The notes under the pieces are model-generated. The model saw nothing but the letters and a program-made list of their open reading frames with translations, made no database searches and was not told the DNA's origin. A DNA stretch of 64,000 nt from Nectonema munidae (Eukaryota; Nematomorpha; Nectonematoida; Nectonematidae). Shown piece by piece: positions 10,995-23,300 of this stretch. Where the stretch lies: the NCBI GenBank assembly GCA_030549495.1, contig JAUIRK010000873.1, positions 1 through 64,000 on the forward strand, in the 5' to 3' direction. Position 1 is the stretch's first letter; each line of letters opens with the position of its first letter. The translations under genes and the position numbers were made by a program.

Positions 10995-13900
10995 ATGCAT
11001 GACAAAAGTTCTAATGTAATTTCAAACGATGGAATATGTAACTATTTAAAAAAGTTCATTGGATCGCGTGTTATTCGTGGTCCAGATTGGAAATGGGGTA
11101 AACAAGATGGAGGCGAATGGTGTCTTGGAACGCTTCGTAATTTTGAATCTCCTGAAGAAGTTGTTGTCATTTGGGATAATGGAATAGCGGCAAATTATCG
11201 CTGTTCAAATTCTCATTCTGACATAAGAATTCTAGATAGCGCCACCTGTGGAATAAAACATAATGGAATAATATGCAGTTATTGTAAATCTTCACCGATT
11301 TATGGAACTAGATGGCAATGTATTGATTGCTCTTCAACTGATTACAATTTATGTTCATTTTGCTACAATAGTGACAAGCATTCCTTAAGACATAAGTTTT
11401 ATCGTTTTGCATACTTTGGAAGTGAAAAAGTTTTGGTTCAAGCAAGAAAAAAATCAAAAAAGGTTCATGTTAAAGGCATTTTTGCAGGTTCTCGTGTTGT
11501 CAGGGGTGTTGATTGGAATTGGGCAGATCAAGATGGTGGAATGAATAAAAAAGGAAAAGTGACCCATCTTCAAGAGTGGAGTCCTGGATTTCCGAGAAGT
11601 GGCGCATATGTGTTTTGGGACTGCGGCTTCAATAATTTGTATAGACTGAGTTTTGAAGGAATTCAAGATTTGAAAGCCATTACTTTTATTAAAGGTCCCT
11701 CGATATACCGTGACCATCTAGTAATTTTGGGAGAAAAATGCAATTCATACACTTTCAAAATAGGCGATAAAGTTAACATAGACCTAGATGTTGAAAGTGT
11801 TAAAAGGTTACAGGTTGGTCATGGAGGTTGGACTGATGAAATGTATGAATGTTTAGGAACTACTGGATCTGTTATTGGAGTGGATAAGGATAGCGATATT
11901 ATCGTATCCTTTCCAAGTGGTAATAATTGGACAGTGAATGGGGATGTTTTGAAAAGTGCTGAATTGTTTGGTAGTACTGAAAGTATATACAGTATAAGCA
12001 GTGATCCTACCTTTTCCTCCAAATTCGATGTAGGAGACATAGCTCAGATATGTCCAGATTTAGAAAGACTAAGAATACTTCAAAGCGGGCATGGCGAATG
12101 GGCAGAAGAAATGCGCGAAACAATAGGTAAAATAGGTGTGATTCAGCAGGTGTACGATGACTGTGATCTTGCCATTAACGTGAATAGTAAAGTATGGGTT
12201 TTCAATCCGTTGTCTGTCACCAAACTAAAGCCTGACAGTGCAAATATTTCAGATTTGTTGCGAAGAACATTTGATGGTAGTTCTTCGTTCGATTACAATG
12301 AAATATGGGTTAGGGCGGCGGCAGGCGGGGACGTAAGCAGGTGCAAGGCACTTTTATCAAGTAAAAGGTTAAGGAGTGTGGATGAATCCTTTGCAGGACA
12401 TACAGCTCTTCAAGCGGCCAGTCAAAGTGGCCAAGAGGAAATGGTAGAATTTTTGATTGTGCACGCAAAAGCAAATCCAGAAGTTGAAGATAAAGATGGA
12501 GACCGAGCAATTCATCACGCCGCTTTTGGAAATAGTAGTAATGTTATAAAGCTTTTGATAAAATATGGAGCAGACAAAAATTCGCGAAACAATAAAAGAC
12601 AGAGTGCATTGCACATTGCTGTCAATAAGAGTCACATTGATGTTGTGCAAGTTTTACTAGATTCGCAAGTATATCCAAACATACAAGATGAAGATGGAGA
12701 TACACCTACCCATGACAGTCTTACTAAGAGAGAGTATAAAATTCTCTCAATTTTGTTGCTTAATAATCTAACTAGTGTAGGTATATACAACAACAATGGC
12801 TTTAACATAATGCATCTTTCTGCTTTACGTGGAGATACCAAGGCACTTGGTATGCTTTTATCGCATGAAAAGTACTCCTGGTTAATCAATCAAGAAAAAG
12901 AAGATGGCTACACCGCACTCCATTTAGCTGCCTTGAATGATCATCTAGAAAGTACAAATTTATTGATATCGGATAAAAGAGTTAATAAAAACTGTGTCAA
13001 CTCTATAACAAAGCAAACGCCATTACATCTAGCGATTGAAAGAAATCACGAAGGCATAACCAAAGTATTAATAAATGCAGGCTGCGATGTTAATATCAAG
13101 GATAAGAATGGCAACAATGCTCTACACGAAGCTATTAAGAGGCACGCGCTTGCAACGCTGAAAAACGAAATTGATGTCAACACATATTGCAATAAGGATT
13201 CCTGTAAAGAAGAACAAAAGTGCGTATCAATCATACTTCATCTCATTAGAAATGGCGCAAATATTCATGAAATGAATTCCAAAAGACAAACCTGCATCGA
13301 TCTTTGTATAAATGAAAATCTAGTTTCCGAGATGAATCGCGCCTACATCGAAAATAAAAAAAGTACAATGTTGCAAGGGAGGAGTAGCAGTAAAACGACC
13401 TCTTTTGATGAATGCATGGTTTGTAGTGGAGTCGATGGTCGGCAAATTCTCCTTAATCCATGTGGACACTCTGTGGCTTGTCTTAACTGCTCATCCCGCA
13501 TTAAAAAGTGCTTAATTTGTAGAAAAGAAGTTTTATCCCAAAGTGAAATACCCATGTGTATGGTTTGTTCAGATGCTCGAGCTTCTGTTTTATTTCGTGA
13601 TTGTTTTCACATATGCGCCTGTGAAAAATGTGCTTTGATGATGAAAAAGTGTATTCAATGTAAAAGCGAGATAAAAGAAAGTACGTCATGGAAAAAAATT
13701 TGTGGCTTAGATAACGAAAGTAATGAAAATAAAGCTAAACTTAACAATGAAAATCCTATAAACAATCACTACAACCCATTCAAAGAAATTATCAACAATA
13801 GAGAAAACTTTTATTCCCTCAACACTTCAAAGAGCCTGTCAGAAAATCCTTCAAATGACGGTGCAGAATTTAAGTTGAGCGAGAAAGACATCAACTTCAA

Positions 13901-14078
13901 CATAATAAAGAATCAATTCGATCATCTGAGGGAGCAAACAATGTGCCCTGTTTGTTTTGATCGCTTAAAAAATTTGGTGTTTCTATGCGGACATGGAACA
14001 TGTCAAATGTGTGGTGATCAAGTGCAAGAGTGTCCCATATGTCGCAAACACGTTGAGAAGAAAATTCTAGTGTACTGA
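10995..14078 (+). CDS. mib1: Mind-bomb-like RING E3 ubiquitin ligase, single exon
   Basis: It encodes 1027 aa with the full domain order of Mind bomb. There is an MIB/HERC2 domain (about 20-85), a ZZ zinc finger (about 94-135, CSYC...CIDC...CSFC with two late His), a second MIB/HERC2 domain (about 160-230) and two MIB repeat modules with VGHGGW and SGHGEW signatures (about 255-325 and 345-415). About eight ankyrin repeats (435-785) follow, then three RING fingers (about 808-845, 854-893, 983-1019). The last RING ends three residues after a KKI stretch, as in E3s whose C-terminal tail aids E2 activation. Three RINGs favour MIB1 over MIB2. The family ubiquitinates Delta/Serrate-type Notch ligands to drive their endocytosis in the signalling cell. 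I chose the ATG at 10995; the frame is open back to a stop at 10956. A T-rich AG at about 10945 could be the acceptor of a 5' UTR intron. There are no introns in the CDS. Confidence 0.93.
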   Translation: MHDKSSNVISNDGICNYLKKFIGSRVIRGPDWKWGKQDGGEWCLGTLRNFESPEEVVVIWDNGIAANYRCSNSHSDIRILDSATCGIKHNGIICSYCKSSPIYGTRWQCIDCSSTDYNLCSFCYNSDKHSLRHKFYRFAYFGSEKVLVQARKKSKKVHVKGIFAGSRVVRGVDWNWADQDGGMNKKGKVTHLQEWSPGFPRSGAYVFWDCGFNNLYRLSFEGIQDLKAITFIKGPSIYRDHLVILGEKCNSYTFKIGDKVNIDLDVESVKRLQVGHGGWTDEMYECLGTTGSVIGVDKDSDIIVSFPSGNNWTVNGDVLKSAELFGSTESIYSISSDPTFSSKFDVGDIAQICPDLERLRILQSGHGEWAEEMRETIGKIGVIQQVYDDCDLAINVNSKVWVFNPLSVTKLKPDSANISDLLRRTFDGSSSFDYNEIWVRAAAGGDVSRCKALLSSKRLRSVDESFAGHTALQAASQSGQEEMVEFLIVHAKANPEVEDKDGDRAIHHAAFGNSSNVIKLLIKYGADKNSRNNKRQSALHIAVNKSHIDVVQVLLDSQVYPNIQDEDGDTPTHDSLTKREYKILSILLLNNLTSVGIYNNNGFNIMHLSALRGDTKALGMLLSHEKYSWLINQEKEDGYTALHLAALNDHLESTNLLISDKRVNKNCVNSITKQTPLHLAIERNHEGITKVLINAGCDVNIKDKNGNNALHEAIKRHALATLKNEIDVNTYCNKDSCKEEQKCVSIILHLIRNGANIHEMNSKRQTCIDLCINENLVSEMNRAYIENKKSTMLQGRSSSKTTSFDECMVCSGVDGRQILLNPCGHSVACLNCSSRIKKCLICRKEVLSQSEIPMCMVCSDARASVLFRDCFHICACEKCALMMKKCIQCKSEIKESTSWKKICGLDNESNENKAKLNNENPINNHYNPFKEIINNRENFYSLNTSKSLSENPSNDGAEFKLSEKDINFNIIKNQFDHLREQTMCPVCFDRLKNLVFLCGHGTCQMCGDQVQECPICRKHVEKKILVY

Positions 14079-14128
14079 ATATATTTTTATATATATAGAA
14101 GAAAGTGACAATACAATGCATCACAAAC

Positions 14129-14134
14129 TTTATT
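14129..14134 (-). promoter_or_regulatory. Poly(A) signal AATAAA of GTF3C3
   Basis: An AATAAA lies almost directly behind the stop codon, so the 3' UTR should be only about 20-40 nt and end close to the mib1-like stop codon at 14078. No canonical AATAAA was seen on the plus strand in the 60 bp behind that stop. The mib1-like transcript probably runs into the GTF3C3 3' end. Confidence 0.65.
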
Positions 14135-14137
14135 TGT

Positions 14138-14372
14138 CTATACTTTTAAATATTTTTGAAGAATATATTCTGCCATAATTTCATTCCTTGTCTGTTTGTA
14201 GATTTGAAATAAGTTGTAAGCAATAACTAAATTAAAATCAAAGTTTTGTATGCTGGAAGTTGACCGTGCTTCCAATGCCTTTTCGTAAAATTCGACAGCC
14301 AATTCATTTAGTGAAACCTGCTGATACATTCTTCCCATGTTGTAGTAAGATTCCTTGCAAGGCTTTTTCAAT
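14138..14372 (-). CDS. GTF3C3: GTF3C3 exon 12 (C-terminus, stop)
   Basis: The acceptor is TATGATTTAG. KKPCKESYYNMGRMYQQVSL and VIAYNLFQIYKQTRNEIMAE match the conserved C-terminal TPR of the family. The stop TAG is at 14140-14138, four bases before a poly(A) signal. Confidence 0.93.
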
Positions 14373-17300
14373 CTAAATCATAAAAATTTTATGTGAAAAA
14401 ATACAAAATAACTTCTTGGATATGTATTTTTAGAAAACCTTTTGAGCTAAAAGGTTAACTACTTAGCCCACAAAATACACAATTGAAAATACCTTATAAA
14501 ATAGGTATTAACTTCAATCACAACAAACCATAACATTTAATGCTAATAATTTTTTTGTAAGAACTTAAACAAGCACTTGATGACGGCATTATTTTCATAA
14601 CGCTGAGTGATGGCATCAAAATAATATTTATTCGTGACGCATGAGAATCAGTATCCAATTACAATTATAGATAATTAATATAAAACTATTACAAAAATAA
14701 AAAATTACAGTTAAAACTAATTACACTATACTTCTTAGTGAAAATCCGTGACCAAATTTAATTAAAGATAACCTTTAATCAATTAAAAGTTTGATAAATT
14801 CATTCAATATACTACAGATGAATAAATCAGCAGCTTTATTATGCCCGCATAGGGTATCTCAGAATTTGAAGTAAATATATGATACTTTCACAAAATTTTC
14901 AAATAGTTACGATTTTTAAAGAAAATAGACTGGCAAACACCATCTAAAATTGAAAGGTTACGCTGGATTTTTTTGTTTAAGACTTTCCCATTAGAACATG
15001 AAGGGACAGTGTTTGCTCATAACTGTAATACTCATAACATGTAATAAGGCCTTTATAACTTATTGCTTTTCATCAGTTATACAAACCGATGTTCACAAAT
15101 ACTTTTCAGATTTGGATGTTCTGGTACTGAAAAAGACTCATCGCTATATATGCTTCACTCTAACCAAGTTAAGATGTTATACCATGACTCTAAAAACTAT
15201 AATATATTTAAAAAGATTTCAAAGTAATAGAATGTTTATGGGTATTATATTTCACTGATCAACGACTCACTTGCTTATATCTACAGAAGGCAGATTGTAT
15301 ATTATTTGTTAAAATTAGTTTTGGTGTCTGTTATTTCATTAAGGATGAAAAGTTAGGTCTGAACCAGAAAACAGACTCACTGTAAAGGATGAGCGATCAA
15401 GTACTCGATTTGTTAGAAAGAAAGACGAGCTAAAAGATTTATCTCAACCTGGCCTGCCATCAATTTTCAGCATGCCAGGTTTATATAAATGAATTGATTG
15501 AGTGGCTACATAATTGCTTCTGATGAACTATGGCGCAATTTCGGATTACTATTAAATAACATTAACCAAGAATTAATAAAAAAAAATAGATTTTAAATAT
15601 CCGTTCAAAGAATTTGCTTTGAAAGAAAAAAAACAAGTCTAAAATTTCAAACAATCTAAACAGAGTTAAATAAATGAAATAAGGATATAGAATTGATAGA
15701 CCCATCTGACATATGTATACGATTATACTCCCAGTTCATTTAAAAATAGAAAACATTTAGAAGTTATTAAATTTGTCAATTTTTAGATTTAACATTTTGA
15801 ATCGCTTGGCTCAAATTTATCATTTTTAAAATTATTTAGTACTCACCAATATACACATGACACACTTCTAGAATCCTCTTATCATGCTATTTAATCATTT
15901 TAGTGTGGACTTTATTATTTTGCATTTTTATGAAAAATTATCTCTTGATAAAATGCCCTGTCCTGTGGATAAATACACCTATACTCTTTATATCATTATA
16001 GATTTAATAAAACGATAAAATTTCCTGGAACTGGGGATTTCGTATACGGCGGCGCATATTCGCTAAATAATCTATACACCTTCACAATGTAAATTATAAC
16101 TGCCCCTTCAATGATCCATACCCTTTTTATTAGGTTCAGTTCGTGCTTAGCTGGCAGGAAATTTTTATAATTCAGCCCTCCAATGTCCATGCTCCTTAAA
16201 TAATAAAAATCTTAAATGATATCCTGTTTCAAACATAGAGGGAATCAAGTCACATTTTAATGATATTTTAATGTATAAACTTATAATATATGAAGAATTA
16301 TATATCACAGAGTTTAGAACCTGTTGAATGGATTAAAGTTATAAACTACCCGTTACATGGAGAGAATGTCCACATTACCATGTATTTTTCTAAAAAAAAT
16401 CAAACCACCTTATCTCACTAAAATATTCTGGACTCCTACATGAGAAAGCTGAAAAACTTAAGATTATATACTTTTATAATTCAGTGGTATTAACATCAGC
16501 TATCAGCAGTGTTTATTCAAGCAGTCAGATATGTTAGAAAGCTTATTGACAATACTTCAAAGCCAAGGGCCGGAAATTCATCCTAGCAAAAGTTAATATA
16601 TGTAATCAGTATATCAAATAAAAATAGTTTTTCTTAAAGAAATCGCCATAATTCAATAGTTAAATAAAAAAATACACATGGAACTAAAGTGATTGAGTTT
16701 ATAATTTGTACTCGTTATAAAAGAAAGTAGGTGCGTCCTTTATTAAGAGTTTTCTTTAAAAAAATTTATTTGGTCTTACATCCTACCTTTTAAAAGGTTG
16801 TTCAAATGTCTGATAAATTTTTCCAAGGCTGTATATGTTTACCCATAGGGCAAAGAAGCCTATCCTTTTATAAGTAATAAAGTTCCTTAATTTAAAGCAT
16901 GTTAATTTCCTTAATATTTACGATTATATTTGCAATAAATTAACAACTTGAATAAATAAGGACAAACTTTGAAGAGATTTGAGCCTAAAAGAAGAAGAGA
17001 AAATCTAAAAACAAGATAATTTAGCAATAAAATGAATTTTCACACTTTTAGGGCAATTGAAGTTAGAAAAAAATTGAATTAGTTTACCTCAAATATAGGG
17101 TGAAAAAAGTAGTGAGATGCCTGAATATTTTGAACCTTTTTTCAGGCCCAACGAATTTCTTAACACTACCTTCTTTCATGTGATTATATGTGTACATATT
17201 GAGATATACGAGTGAGATGTAGAAGTAAAAGAAGGGATCCTTATTTTGCACAGACTTCAAAGCACGCTTGGCTGAGGTGAAGCAAGCTTCGAAATTTTTT

Positions 17301-20300
17301 CTTTGATAGAACAGGATTATGAGAGACTTGACGATATCTAAGGAAGGATTGGTATTTGAAATTAACTTGCATTTAAATAGTCGAATCACACTCCTTCTAC
17401 GATGAACTAAGTTGTATAGCGAGAAATGATTTAGGTAACAATTTGCACTTACTGCATGTAGAGAAGTTGAGGACATTTAAACGTGCAGATATAGAGCATG
17501 GCGTTGAGCACGCGCGTAGGAATATCTACATTAATTGAGTGAAAGTATATTCTACGGAGTTGACCAAACGCTTCAGAATACTGTTTCGATAGTAGGAGGT
17601 AGAGAAACATATCAAATCGTATAGGGAGCTGGTTAATTAAAATGATTATATGACAAGTCATTTATATTGCGTACAGTAGTTCCTTTCCTAAGAAATAATA
17701 ATGGCTTCTACAACTAAGAGACCTTTTCAGTATCTAGTGATAATTTAGTGTTTCGTTTATAGAATTCGCTCGATTACGAATTTTATCAAACCACACTCAA
17801 TAACCGACTCATATAAAGGTAAAGGTACCGTAGGGTGTTTTCATCGAAAAGGCACAATTACGCCGCCTGTATCGAACTATGAGGAAAGAAGGCTCAATGC
17901 GGGATAGAACCCGAGAGCTTAAGTTATAGAAACCCAGTATCTAACCAACCTTACTCACGCCCCAATATATGAAACTCTTGTAGATGAATTATAATCCTCA
18001 TATTCATATTATATTTTAATGTTTTGAATATAAATGGTTGAAGACAATTATATTGCATGAATTATTATGTACTGTTTGGCCTTTTTGACTGAATTTAAAT
18101 TCATGGTAACAAGGGCCTCGTTTGTCTTGAAAATGTGAGAGAGAGACACTTCATTTCTATGATATGTTAAACTTTTCTAGCTCGTACGCTTTTTTCTCAA
18201 AAAATTATTTTCAGTTCGAAAAAGCTACATTATTATTTGAGTTGAAAGTGTAAAATTCATAAATTTAATAAAAATGTTTATTATATCGAAAAATATAAAT
18301 AAGGATGATTGCATCGTTTTTGTTATTTAAACTTTTCCAATAATATGAAAACTTAGGGAAGGGGAAACCCATAAAAACTGGAGGAGGCAAAATGTAGTGT
18401 TCCCTCCAACCAAAAAGTGAGAGAGACTTGTAGCCGCCTCCTCTCCTGAAATGACGCTTATGCATGGTGGAAAAATGACATTGGAATCACATCAATCGCT
18501 TGAAACTACAAATAAATAGAATCAAAATACGCGAATCTCAGATTAAATTGACACGCTTGCTCGGTTATTTAGATCTCTCAAATCTAATTTCTTCTAAAAC
18601 AGACTATAAAAGTGCAATTAAAAATTTATTCTGCCACCTCAAAGCTTACACGGTAAATCCAGCCTAGCTGTCCGCATATCATCGATTTTTGCTTCACTCC
18701 AGAGAAATCGTAGTTGTAAGCGACACTCTTTGCGTGTTTTAACAATGTGCTACTTCAAAAATCCAGAATATAAGAGTTGGTAATGAATAGGGCATATAAG
18801 CAAAATGTTAAGATAATCTTATGACACATGATTGAGTGACAGAATAAAGGGAGTGGTGTACTTGTGTAAATCATAATACCTTCTCGATGGGGTAGATGTA
18901 GCTAACAACTAAGCCAAATAAATCAATTTTTTTATCCGCTAACAGCTTGTCTTTTAGGCGGTTGTAAACATTCAGAATGACTTTATTCTTCTTATTATCA
19001 TACTTAAAGACGTAGCAAACATCGTATGGAACTTTTTCCACTTTTTTCTAAATTTAAAATTGTAAAGATTTTTAAATAGCATCAGAAAGAACAAACTCCT
19101 ACTTCTAATTCCATCATGATATTCTCTATGTTTTTAGAGTGACTAGACTTTTCTATGGACCAAATGCTTGAGATTATCAGATTGAAGGCTAACTTGATAA
19201 ATTCTTCATTTGTCTCCATCATCAAACATTTTTCGCACAAATTCAAAAACGTTTTATTCTGAATGAACTAAAAAAAGCAACCAGGCATGGAAAAGATAAT
19301 GCAAGGAAATCGCTAATTCAACCTCAATCTGGCATGGAAGGGAGACGATCTTCAAGTTGATACTCTTGCCCATTTCCTTCAACTCGATAAGCTTGGCCTT
19401 GATTTCCACATTATTGGGATCTTTCTCGAGGCCTTTTTCGTAGTAATGGACTACGGAGTCCGTGGCCCCCTCCTTCTTCTCCAGACATTGGGCGTAAAAG
19501 TAGTAAAGCTTGGCAGGAATCAACTCGCACTTGACGCTATCTATCAGGTATTTGAGGTAGTAAAACGCGTGATCCCATCTGAAAAATAAATTAGCGAACA
19601 CATAAGATTCGTTATACATATACAAAATCCTACTTTATTTCAGATATTCAGGCCATGCTACAAGGCTAATCCCAGAAAAGGAAATTTTGTAAAAAATTTC
19701 ACTTAGAAACGCCAAATTTTACACGGGAAATAACCTCTAGTAAAAATGCTACAAGGCTAATCCCAGAAAAGGAAATTTTGTAAAAAATTTCACTTAGAAA
19801 CGCCAAATTTTACACGGGAAATAACTTTAATTCATTTTTTTCTCAACTTTCCAATAAACTACCCTGCTATTTAATAACGTTAATACTTTCAAATAAACTA
19901 ATTTATCAGAGAAAAATTAAAAAAAACTATATTTTAGTAAACTTAACAAAATATAATACTTTGTTAAGTTTACTAAATAATGATAACAGGATAAATAAAT
20001 TGGAAAATAATTTTACTGAAACCTTGGCGTTGCGGTTTATTTCATTTTGAAAAAAAGTAAGCCTACGCATAAAGTTACAATAAAAAATCTACTTAAGCAG
20101 ATTGCACAATCTTACTCGATATAAAAAGCTAGAAAGAGAAAGAGGATGCCAAAAAGAGGGTGAATAAAGTGAATGAATACTGATTGGCTCTTTGAAAAGC
20201 CTCGCCAATATCCAAGTACAAGTCTGCATAATCTTCAATGTTGAGATCAAGGATGGAAAGGGTAGATAGAGCGCTTGCAATGTACTTTTGCGAGCAGTCC

Positions 20301-23300
20301 TTGATTGAGATAGACAGGTAAATATAGCAGATAGCAATTTTGGTGACCAGGTCGATTGGCAACGCTTTGAGGGCGTCTAGATTACGATCATCGGAAGATG
20401 GTAGGCATATGTCTTTCAAGTTTAGATATTTCTCGGTAAATTTAAGTGCTTGTGTATACTGGCCTAATTGTATCTGAAATATTCATCTATATTACAAAGG
20501 CATTCTAAAGTAAGTATATATATATATATCTTTTAATTTATGAATGGTTTCTATGGAAAATGGTATACAATTGAGTTTACTCTAGTGATGGGGTGGATAA
20601 CTCATGGCACATGCACCCAAACTCGCCCATTGATGACTTTCTATGATAAAAATTACTCAATTCTTTTTTGAAATCTTTGATACCGAGAAAACCTAAGGCT
20701 AATAAAAGCAGTTTTCGACAGTTCTAAATAAATAAAGAAAATAGAATCAATTTTGCGAAAAATAAAATCCTTTATATAACATCTATGGTATTTATAAGAT
20801 TCAGTTCTATTAATTATTATCGGAATATTACTGTCAAAAGTCTGTATAATACTTTCATCTTTTGAATAATAAAATAATTACGCGCAAGCCATTATTTAAA
20901 CATTCACTAGAAAAAACGTAAATTATATAATATATTTTAATTACCACTTCTTATATGTTGAGAGTTGCATGATCAAAATGGCATGCAAGATCTTTTCTTT
21001 GCATAGGATGTGTCACGTTAAATTTCTAAGTAGCGTCAGCTAAGAAAACTATTTTGAATTAATATTTACCTACGCTGTTGTCCAATTTTGAAAATATGAT
21101 TGAATAAGTATATTTTAAATGTACCAAAATGTAAATTCCTAGTTTAAAATATAGCAAGTTTTCTACATTAAATTTTTAGTTTATATACTTAAAACACGCT
21201 CATTTTGGTGAAGCTATTGTTTTTAATCTTCATTAACACAACGCAATATTTTTAACGCTTTAAAAGTTTGTTAAATATCACATTTATTTCTAAAATATAA
21301 AGTAGTTCAATATGTTCAGTTTATTAAATAGCTTTTCAGGATTTAGAGAGAAGATGATGAGTTAATGAATTTATAAGTTAACGTTTAGAAAAATTAAGAA
21401 AGCTTTAATGAAGAAAATAATCAAAAATCGACAAACATAACTGTATTCCCTAATAAAGTTAATATATTAGGACAAGGGGCGAACATCTCCCGTGTTTGTA
21501 ATTCTTATTGCATCAATCTACTAGCTCAGTGGTTTTCAAACTGGAGTCCGCGTGCCGCGAAGAAGTTCCATGGGGGATCGAGAAGGGGACACTGGGTGAA
21601 ACGTTTTGGGCAAAATATTGCACCCATATTGGGTCCTTTGCCATTTTTGCCAATAAACACCATTTAAAAAGTATAAATAAGTTAGTTTTTCAATTGAGCA
21701 CTATTTTTTTGTTTTATTGCTTTTCAGTCCGAATTTGTAAATGTGCATTTTTCTTAATGGCAAAAAAATGAAATATGACGACTCACGTTTTAAATTTCGT
21801 TTTACTGCATTAACGTCTGGTGGGAAAGAGGAAAATAAGTGTCTTTTGTGTTAGCATCCATTTTTTAAAGCCCGTCAAGTGAAGCTTGCGCTGGTAGTGA
21901 AGCACTCGAGTTTGGTAAACAAAATTATTGGCTGAACGATTGCACAAATTCATGTTTGATAAATAACATCTGAATGTTTTTGCATAATATTAAAGTATGG
22001 TTTGAAAAGATTCAAAAATATCTGTTGTCAAAAAGTCCCACAACATAGCAGAACAGTTGATATTACCTTGCTACAGATATATATTGAATGTGCTAAGATT
22101 CAATCTTCCTCTCAAACGATACCTTTAGAAGGCCAATAGGAGAGAGGTCTGATGACATGTCAGACGTGGTTTTATTGATTCGAAATTCGATTTTCAACTT
22201 TTTTGCTCAGATTGATGAAAAGATAGATGCTGCAAACTTATATCAGCCTTGTGTTTACGTACAATGTGTATATGGCAAAAACCTGGTGGAAAATTTTTTT
22301 ATTTTCCCAAACTCAGCAATAGAACAACTGCAAGAGAAACATTTGACAAAGTGATAAATTTTTTTACAGCACATGGTATTAAGTTGGAATCTGGCTAAGC
22401 AAAAATCTCCAGATGTAATTGGTACCCAGTGCGCCGAGCCATAAAACCATATCTGATGAGTTGAAAAATGTTTTCAATGAAGTCTTTAAAACAGTGTATT
22501 TCATTAAAGCAAATGCTTCAAATCTTGTTTGTTTTCAATTTGAAAAACTCTTGCTGCACTCAAACGTGAGGTGGCTTTCCAAAGGCAAACTAGACATGCA
22601 TGTAGAATTTTCAAATGTCAATTTTCGTATATTTCTATCATTTTTAGTCAATACACTAGAACCTACGTTTTACATACGGCACGGGACCGAACGGCGGACG
22701 TAAAATCCAGGTTGACCATTAAATTGACATACAACACGAAAATCCTAGCCTGGATCACACATGGTCACACCGTGTACGACGTGAGGGACTATGGCAGCTA
22801 AATAAGAGTACTACAGTGAAGTTGGATGATCATCCCTGAAGTTGAGCTGTTTTCATAATAAAGTCTTAAATAAAAAATATCAGTGTGTGTATTAAGTAAA
22901 ATGTTGTGCCTGTAACACAGCGTTATCAGCTGACTATTTGCTACCCTAGACGTAATTGACAGTTGTATATGAGGATATCCTTTACACGGGTTGCGACTCG
23001 CTGATAGCCCATTCATTCACAAGGCCGCGTATCGTTTGATGTTTGACCATGCGCGCTCATTATACGAAAACAACAAGAATAGCGGCAAACGGAAAGTTTT
23101 CCTACAGTTTAATCTTCTTATCTCGCTAGATAATCTTTAACACATGCTTGAGTATGAGAAGCAAAAAACTTCCTTACATTGAAAAAGTTTACATTGTAAT
23201 TATACGTAGCAAATGGGCTACATAAATCCCAGTGGGTCTAGCTCCATTGGGGCCCCCCCCCCCCCCCCCCCCCTTTATCGACTGGCTTGGTTACAGTAAT

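Noticed and set aside
11454-13689. Minus-strand open frames inside the mib1-like gene
   Set aside because: Antisense shadows of a well-supported coding region; no recognisable domain.
14998-15258. 86-codon plus-strand frame in GTF3C3 intron 11
   Set aside because: No recognisable motif, no splice context, composition like surrounding intron.
17901-17972. Functional tRNA gene
   Set aside because: Promoter boxes are present, but acceptor and anticodon stems do not close into a proper cloverleaf; a SINE fits better.
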